Source: JBBDXS01 sp964418365
GTDB taxonomy: Bacteria > Chloroflexota > Dehalococcoidia > DSTF01 > RBG-16-68-14
Length of the DNA: 18,816 nt
Direction of reading: 5' to 3'
NCBI GenBank assembly: GCA_964418365.1
Contig: CAYQLM010000059.1
Coordinates: 1-18,816, forward strand
Positions within the stretch are counted from its first letter, which is position 1, and each line of letters starts with the position of its first letter. Of the stretch, positions 14,575-18,816 are shown in pieces. Made by a program: the position numbers and the translations under genes. The notes beneath the pieces are model-generated. The model made no database searches and was not told the DNA's origin. It saw only the letters and a list, made by a program, of their open reading frames with translations.

Positions 14575-15642
14575 ATGTGGGAACGACTCGCCGCGATCGA
14601 AGCTCGATTCGAAGAGCTGACGGCCGAGATGGCACGGCCGGAGGTCGCCGCTGATTACGAGCGGCTGCAGCGGCTCGCCCGCGAGCGCGCCGGAATCGAG
14701 AACGTGGTCAACCTCTATCGCCAGTACCGGGAGCTGGAACGCGCGCTCGCCGGTGCGCGGTCGATGGCCTCGGACGGCGACGCGGAGCTTGTCGCTCTGG
14801 CGAAGGAGGAGGTCAGCTCCCTCAGTGAACGCCTCGCTTCGACTCAGGAGCAGCTCAAGCTCGCCCTCCTACCGAAGGACCCGCACGACGAACGCGACGT
14901 GATCGTCGAGATCCGCGCCGGCACGGGCGGCGAAGAGGCGGGGCTATTCGCGGCCGACCTGTATCGGATGTACACGCGTTTCGCAGACCGCACGGGTTGG
15001 CAGACAGAGGTGCTGTCGAGCAACCAGACCGGCATCGGTGGGTTCAAGGAAGTCATCTTCGAAGTACGGGGCCGGGGCGCCTACTCCCGGCTGAAGTACG
15101 AGAGGGGCGTGCATCGCGTGCAGCGCGTGCCTGAGACCGAGGCGCAGGGGCGCATCCACACATCGGCGGCAACTGTGGCCGTGTTGCCTGAGGCGGAAGA
15201 CGTCGAAGTCGCCGTGAACGACGACGAGCTGCGCATCGATATCTTTCATTCGAGCGGACACGGCGGCCAGAACGTGCAGAAGGTGGCGTCTGCGGTGCGC
15301 ATCACCCACCTCCCGACCGGCCTCGTCGTAACGTGTCAAGACGAGCGATCGCAGCTGAAAAACAAGATGAAGGCGATGGCGGTGCTGCGCGCCCGCTTGC
15401 TCGACATGAAGCAGCGCGAGCAGGACAAGGAGATCAGCGAGGCGCGCCGATCGCAGGTCGGCACAGGCGAACGCTCGGAAAAGATCCGGACCTACAACTT
15501 CCCGCAGGACCGCGTTACCGACCACCGCATCGGCCTCACGCTGCACAACCTCCAGGCGATCCTCGACGGCGAGATCGATGCGCTGATCGACGCTGTCGCG
15601 ACGAGCGAGCAAGCCAGGCTGCTCGAACAGGCCGCCGTCTAA
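14575..15642 (+). CDS. prfA: Peptide chain release factor 1
   Basis: 355 residues, the usual length. RF1 recognises UAA and UAG in the ribosomal A site and triggers peptide release. The GGQ catalytic motif is at 230-232 in SSGHGGQNVQKV. The stop-codon-recognition tripeptide is PET (186-188, within RVPETEAQGRIHTS), one of the PxT forms seen in RF1, compared with PAT in E. coli. RF2 would have SPF here, so RF1 is secure. The IRAGTGGEEAGLFAADL block (113-129) is also diagnostic. The ATG is preceded only by a weak GGTGA site. The gene starts a two-gene operon with prmC, whose product methylates the GGQ glutamine. Confidence 0.97.
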   Translation: MWERLAAIEARFEELTAEMARPEVAADYERLQRLARERAGIENVVNLYRQYRELERALAGARSMASDGDAELVALAKEEVSSLSERLASTQEQLKLALLPKDPHDERDVIVEIRAGTGGEEAGLFAADLYRMYTRFADRTGWQTEVLSSNQTGIGGFKEVIFEVRGRGAYSRLKYERGVHRVQRVPETEAQGRIHTSAATVAVLPEAEDVEVAVNDDELRIDIFHSSGHGGQNVQKVASAVRITHLPTGLVVTCQDERSQLKNKMKAMAVLRARLLDMKQREQDKEISEARRSQVGTGERSEKIRTYNFPQDRVTDHRIGLTLHNLQAILDGEIDALIDAVATSEQARLLEQAAV

Positions 15643-15646
15643 CGCC

Positions 15647-16498
15647 ATGACGCTGGCCCAGGCGCTCCAGAGCGCACAATCGTGTCTTCGCGCCGCCGGC
15701 ATCGCCGACGCGCAGCTCGAGGCGGAGCTGCTGCTGCGCCACGCGGCCGGCCTGACGCCCGAGCAGCTGTTCGCGCGGCTGCAGGAGCCGCTCGCGGATC
15801 CAGTACAACGCGAATACGAATCGATGCTGCGGCGCCGGCTGGCGCACGAGCCTGCTGCGTACATAACCGGACGGTGCGAGTTCTACGGACTCGAGCTGGA
15901 GTGCACGCCCGCTGCGCTCATCCCGCGGCCGGAGACGGAGCTGCTGGTCGAGCTGGCGATCGAGTGGGCCAGGGGCCAGGGGCCAAGGGCCATGCGCGTT
16001 GTGGACGTTGGCACCGGCAATGGGGCCATCGCCGTCGCGATCGCAGTCAGCGCACCACAGGCGCGACTTGTGGCTGTCGACATCTCGCCCGAGGCGCTGA
16101 CGCTGGCGCGCCGGAATGCCGGGACGCACGGCGTGACGAGGCGCATCGGTTTCGTGCGGGGCTCCCTGCTATCGATGCTGCGAGCGCCTGTCGATGTGAT
16201 CGTCGCGAACCTGCCGTACGTGCCGACCCGTCTGTACAGAAAGCTACCGCCGGAGCTGCTCGATCACGAGCCGGAGGCCGCGCTGCACGCAGGAGCATGC
16301 GGCACGGCCCTGATCGAGGCGCTGATCGGGCAGGCCCCTACCCTGCTCCGGCCCGGCGGCTTGCTGCTGGCGGAGCACCAGTGGAACCAGGGCCGGCGAG
16401 TGCGCGATGTTGCCCGCGCAGCCTTCCCCCACGCCCGGATCGAAACGAGGCGCGACCTATCGGGGAAGGAACGCGTGCTGGTCATACGAACCACGTAG
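15647..16498 (+). CDS. prmC: Release factor glutamine methyltransferase PrmC
   Basis: 283 residues. PrmC (HemK) uses S-adenosylmethionine to methylate the glutamine of GGQ in RF1/RF2. An N-terminal helical domain (1-75) is followed by LIPRPETE (91-98), the SAM-binding motif VVDVGTGNGAIAVA (118-131) and the glutamine-binding motif, here NLPY (188-191) rather than the classical NPPY. The central Pro-Tyr is kept and the first Pro is replaced. The linker 107-116 (WARGQGPRAM) is coded by four tandem 7-mers. The start lies four bases after the prfA stop, so the two are co-transcribed. The TAG stop is itself part of a 28-bp palindrome. Confidence 0.95.
   Translation: MTLAQALQSAQSCLRAAGIADAQLEAELLLRHAAGLTPEQLFARLQEPLADPVQREYESMLRRRLAHEPAAYITGRCEFYGLELECTPAALIPRPETELLVELAIEWARGQGPRAMRVVDVGTGNGAIAVAIAVSAPQARLVAVDISPEALTLARRNAGTHGVTRRIGFVRGSLLSMLRAPVDVIVANLPYVPTRLYRKLPPELLDHEPEAALHAGACGTALIEALIGQAPTLLRPGGLLLAEHQWNQGRRVRDVARAAFPHARIETRRDLSGKERVLVIRTT
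15966..15993. repeat. Four tandem heptamers GGGCCAN within prmC
   Basis: Units GGGCCAG (15966-15972), GGGCCAG (15973-15979), GGGCCAA (15980-15986) and GGGCCAT (15987-15993) are contiguous. They code for most of the linker between the ETE motif region and the SAM-binding motif of PrmC. Because the unit is seven bases, gaining or losing one unit would shift the frame. Confidence 0.85.
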
Positions 16499-16522
16499 GG
16501 GCGCATGGCCATGCGCCCCTAC
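16495..16522. repeat. Perfect 28-bp palindrome at the prmC-guaB3 convergent junction
   Basis: The arms GTAGGGGCGCATGG (16495-16508) and CCATGCGCCCCTAC (16509-16522) are exact with no spacer. The end sequence GTAGGGGCG matches the other palindromic repeats in this window, while the centre differs. It supplies the TAG stop of prmC and lies 20 bases from the guaB3 stop. As RNA it is a strong hairpin in both directions and may serve as a two-way terminator, though no T-run follows. Confidence 0.8.
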
Positions 16523-16542
16523 CCTAACATTCGTCTGGTTTG

Positions 16543-17685
16543 CTAGCTCTGCGCGCGCTGGATCTGCTTGCCCTCGGTCTTGATCGAGGGGGCGATGACG
16601 AGGTCAGCCTTCTGGAAGTCGCGGATGGTGCGCGCGCCGACCATGCCCATCGAGGTGCGCAGCGCGCCCACGAAGTTCTCGGTGCCGTCTGTGCGGTGCG
16701 AGGGACCGAAGAGCACCTGCTGCAGCGTTGTCGTGACGCCTACGCTCACGCGCACGCCGCGGGGCAGATCGGCGTGGGGTGTGGCCATGCCCCAGTGGTG
16801 GCCGCGACCGGGCGCTTCTTCGCAGGCGGCCAGGATCGAGCCGAGCATGATCGCGTCGGCGCCGGCGGCGAAGGCCTTGCACATGTCGCCGCCGCTGCGG
16901 ATTCCGCCGTCCGTGATGATCGGGACGTAGCGGCCGCTCTCGCGGTAGTACTGGTCGCGCGCGGCGGCGCAGTCCATCGTGGCGGTGACCTGCGGGACGC
17001 CGATGCCGAGCACTTCTCGGGACGTACAGGCCGAGCCTGGGCCGACGCCCACGAGGACGCCGCTCACGCCCATCTCCATGATCTCCTTGCAGCCCTGGTA
17101 GCTGACCGTGTTGCCGACGAGAACAGGCGTCGGCGCCATCCGCTGGACGAGATCCGAAAGCACGAGACCCTTCTCGCTGTAGGAGATATGCCGAGCCGTT
17201 GTGACCGTCGACTGGACGACGAAGACGTCGGTGCCGGCCTCTTTCGCAATCGGCGCGAACTTCTTGGTGTTCATCGGTGTGCAGGAGACGGCCGCGACCC
17301 CACCGGCGTCCTTCACCTGGCGGATCCGTTCGGCGATGAGCTGCGGCCGGATGGGCTCGGCGTAGAGGCGCTGAAGGAGCGTCGTCGCTTCCTTAGGCGA
17401 GGCGTGCGCCATCTCCTCGAGAACGGTGTCCGGGTCGTCGTAGCGGGTCTGGACGCCCTCCAGGTTGAGCACGGCCAAACCGCCCAGCTTCGAGAACTGG
17501 GCGGCGAACTGGGCGTTGACGACGGCGTCCATCGCCGCGGCGAGGATGGGCAACTGAAACTCGAGGTGATCGACGCGCAGGGCGATCTCAGTCATCGCGG
17601 GGTTGATGGTCGCGTCCCCAGGGACGATGGCAACTTCATCGAACCCGTAAGCGCGGCGCATCTGCTTCGCTTGGGGGATGGACAT
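16543..17685 (-). CDS. guaB3: GuaB3-type IMP dehydrogenase family protein (no CBS domains)
   Basis: 380 residues forming one IMPDH-type TIM barrel. The catalytic loop is GVGPGSACTSREVLGIGVPQV (within 213-233) with Cys220 in the position of the IMPDH catalytic cysteine. The phosphate-binding DGGIRSGGD (259-267) and AFAAGADAIMLGS (271-283) are intact. The two CBS domains of ordinary GuaB are missing: sequence runs from LLQRLYAEPIRPQLIAERI straight into the barrel. This is the GuaB3 (IMP_DH_rel_2) pattern found in actinobacteria, cyanobacteria and relatives. A cyanobacterial GuaB3 has IMP dehydrogenase activity; NAD use here is inferred. The ATG at 17685 has a perfect AGGAGG five bases upstream; an in-frame ATG at 17778 would add 31 residues that look non-conserved. 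Confidence 0.92.
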   Translation of the reverse strand: MSIPQAKQMRRAYGFDEVAIVPGDATINPAMTEIALRVDHLEFQLPILAAAMDAVVNAQFAAQFSKLGGLAVLNLEGVQTRYDDPDTVLEEMAHASPKEATTLLQRLYAEPIRPQLIAERIRQVKDAGGVAAVSCTPMNTKKFAPIAKEAGTDVFVVQSTVTTARHISYSEKGLVLSDLVQRMAPTPVLVGNTVSYQGCKEIMEMGVSGVLVGVGPGSACTSREVLGIGVPQVTATMDCAAARDQYYRESGRYVPIITDGGIRSGGDMCKAFAAGADAIMLGSILAACEEAPGRGHHWGMATPHADLPRGVRVSVGVTTTLQQVLFGPSHRTDGTENFVGALRTSMGMVGARTIRDFQKADLVIAPSIKTEGKQIQRAQS

Positions 17686-17822
17686 GACTACCTCCTCTGC
17701 TTCCAGTCCCCGCCCGGCGGAAGGTGCGCGGATCGAGGCCGGAGGGTGCGTCCCTGCCAGCTTTCGGACTTCAATCATTAGCGGTCCTCTTAGCTGTTTG
17801 TGAGGCGATGTTGTTAGGATCG

Positions 17823-17852
17823 ACTGTATCAAAGCCGCGGCGTTTGCGTCAA
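17823..17852 (-). promoter_or_regulatory. Promoter of guaB3
   Basis: On the minus strand TTGACG (17847-17852) is followed after 18 bases by TACAGT (17823-17828). A start near 17816 would give a leader of about 130 bases before the ATG at 17685. The leader contains a start-like ATG at 17778 in frame with the gene. I see no riboswitch or T-box signature in it. Confidence 0.4.
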
Positions 17853-17870
17853 TCTGCCGCTGGGTACAAT
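17843..17870 (+). promoter_or_regulatory. Promoter of rsmI, overlapping the guaB3 -35
   Basis: TTTGCG (17843-17848) and TACAAT (17865-17870) are 16 bases apart. The -35 shares two bases with the -35 of the opposing guaB3 promoter, so polymerase probably cannot occupy both at once. Confidence 0.4.
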
Positions 17871-17878
17871 CGGAGGAA

Positions 17879-17902
17879 ATGTACAAAAATCTAGGCGCAT
17901 AA
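17879..17902 (+). CDS. Possible 7-codon leader peptide upstream of rsmI
   Basis: ATG TAC AAA AAT CTA GGC GCA TAA would give MYKNLGA. GGAGG (17872-17876) lies two bases before the ATG, which is a short spacing, and the ATG lies eight bases after the -10 box, so it may be at the very 5' end of the transcript. The rsmI ribosome site GGAGG (17907-17911) begins five bases after the TAA. This could be translational coupling or chance. Confidence 0.25.
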   Translation: MYKNLGA

Positions 17903-17916
17903 GCCTGGAGGCATGA

Positions 17917-18744
17917 ATGGGCACGCTGTATATCGTCGCGACGCCGATCGGCAACCTGGAAGATATCACGCTGCGAGCATTGCGCGTGCTGCGGGAAGCG
18001 CCGCTGATCGTTGCAGAGGACACGCGCACCATCCGGAAGCTGCTCACGCACCACGGCATTCCTGCGCCTCGCTTGCTCAGCTACACCGAGCACAGCCACG
18101 GGCAGCGCACGCCTGCGATACTGGAGGCGCTCCGCGAGGGCGATGTCGCGCTCGTCTCGGAAGCCGGCATGCCGGCGATCAGTGACCCCGGCGTTCACCT
18201 CGTCGCGGCAGCGCTTGCGGAGGGCGTGCGCATCGTGCCCGTGCCGGGCGCTTCGGCGCTCACCGCGGCGCTCGCGGCTTCCGGGCTACCCACCGCGAGA
18301 GTGCGCTACCTCGGCTTCCTTCCCCGCGCGGCCGGCGAGCGCCGGAGGCTGCTGGCAGACGTTTCGAACGGGAGCGACACGCTTGTCGCCTTCGAGGCGC
18401 CGCACCGGGTGCGGCGATCGCTGCAGGACCTGCGCAACGCGCTCGGCGACCGGCGTATCGCCGTCTGCCGCGAGCTGACGAAGCTGCACGAGGAGATCTT
18501 TCGCGGGACGATCTCGGAGGCTATCGATCACTTCGAGCAGGCGCGCGGTGAGTTCACGCTCGTCATCGAAGGTGCGCAGCGCGAGAACGCGAAGCCGGCT
18601 TCGCAGGAGGAGCTCGATGCCGCGCTCCGGCGGCTGAAGGGCCGCGGCGTTCGCGCCCGCGACGCCGTACAAGAGGTCGCGACGACGCTAGGCGCGCCGA
18701 GAAGGGCCGTCTATCAGCGCTGGCTCGCGATTCTGAACGAATAG
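17917..18744 (+). CDS. rsmI: 16S rRNA 2'-O-ribose C1402 methyltransferase RsmI
   Basis: 275 residues, normal length. RsmI, a tetrapyrrole-methylase-fold enzyme, uses S-adenosylmethionine to methylate the ribose of C1402 in the decoding centre of 16S rRNA. Signature blocks are TLYIVATPIGNLEDITLRAL (3-22), VAEDTRTIRKLL (32-43), VSEAGMPAISDPG (79-91) and VPVPGASALTAALAASGLP (within 106-124), with the family FLPR block in GFLPRAAGERRR. The ATG at 17917 is preceded by GGAGG five bases upstream; an overlapping ATG at 17913 opens a different frame and is not used. Downstream sequence 18745-18816 holds no gene, only a 24-bp palindrome. Confidence 0.96.
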   Translation: MGTLYIVATPIGNLEDITLRALRVLREAPLIVAEDTRTIRKLLTHHGIPAPRLLSYTEHSHGQRTPAILEALREGDVALVSEAGMPAISDPGVHLVAAALAEGVRIVPVPGASALTAALAASGLPTARVRYLGFLPRAAGERRRLLADVSNGSDTLVAFEAPHRVRRSLQDLRNALGDRRIAVCRELTKLHEEIFRGTISEAIDHFEQARGEFTLVIEGAQRENAKPASQEELDAALRRLKGRGVRARDAVQEVATTLGAPRRAVYQRWLAILNE

Positions 18745-18764
18745 CCGCCCGTCTTGTCATCCTT

Positions 18765-18788
18765 GTATCTTCCTGATCAGGAAGATAC
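18765..18788. promoter_or_regulatory. Perfect 24-bp palindrome downstream of rsmI
   Basis: The arms GTATCTTCCTGA (18765-18776) and TCAGGAAGATAC (18777-18788) are exact, with no spacer and no T-run on either side. It lacks a loop of its own and looks more like a dimeric-repressor operator for a gene beyond the window than an intrinsic terminator, though it could still end the rsmI transcript. Confidence 0.5.
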
Positions 18789-18816
18789 CAAAGAGCGTAG
18801 ACGTGGCAGGCCGGAT

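Noticed and set aside
16540..17781. Long + strand frame opposite guaB3
   Set aside because: The minus strand carries the full set of IMPDH motifs; the + frame has low-complexity His/Arg/Asp-rich sequence typical of an antisense shadow.
17686..17816. Possible riboswitch or T-box in the guaB3 leader
   Set aside because: No T-box AGGGTGG-type bulge, purine-riboswitch core or terminator/anti-terminator pair could be recognised by eye.
17686..18198. In-frame upstream extension of guaB3
   Set aside because: It crosses the guaB3 promoter and runs antisense through rsmI; the AGGAGG before 17685 marks the true start.
1..18816. CRISPR arrays, tRNA or rRNA genes, IS elements, prophage
   Set aside because: No regularly spaced repeats, cloverleaf or conserved rRNA strings, transposase motifs or phage structural genes were seen.

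Overview
The window is chromosomal DNA from a high-GC, densely coding bacterium. No rRNA, tRNA, CRISPR array, phage module or IS transposase is visible. My best guess at lineage is Chloroflexota: a class III cyclase fused to an AAA-type ATPase and TPR array, a GuaB3-type IMP dehydrogenase, a CrtC/AttH-like protein, and many short GC-rich palindromic repeats of the GTAGGGGCG...CGCCCCTAC type. An actinobacterial or other high-GC origin is not excluded, because no marker here fixes the phylum.

Layout. (1) 1-3640: the 3' end of an unrecognised gene meets, tail to tail with a 4-base overlap, a large signalling protein (cyclase, ATPase, TPR) read leftward from a strong promoter. (2) 3641-6933: three rightward genes, a CrtC/AttH-like protein, a two-domain kinase-like protein (APH-like plus P-loop kinase) and a PAT-type GNAT acetyltransferase. 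(3) 6943-12723: a leftward glycolate oxidase cluster glcD - kinase-like gene - small membrane protein - glcE - glcF. The three Glc subunits should form a flavin/iron-sulfur 2-hydroxyacid dehydrogenase. The two extra genes lie among several repeat elements, and three related copies of the glcD 3' end occur here. (4) 12858-14401: a stand-alone RAM (Lrp/AsnC ligand-binding) protein, a membrane J-domain-like protein with internal repeats, and a SelW-like CxxC protein. (5) 14575-16498: prfA-prmC, in which PrmC methylates the GGQ glutamine of the release factor encoded just upstream. (6) 16543-18744: guaB3 (leftward) and rsmI (rightward), which appear to start from overlapping divergent promoters. 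The window ends with a perfect 24-bp palindrome.

The most notable signal is a family of short palindromic repeats with at least four members: three intergenic or at gene ends (8266-8319, 10035-10063, 16495-16522) and one read in frame inside glcE (8738-8762), where it adds a VGAGLDPP segment. This resembles the protein-coding palindromic elements of Rickettsia. A tandem 7-mer inside prmC and a tandem 27-residue repeat in the J-like protein are further coding repeats. Nothing here is an obvious new defence or biosynthetic system.
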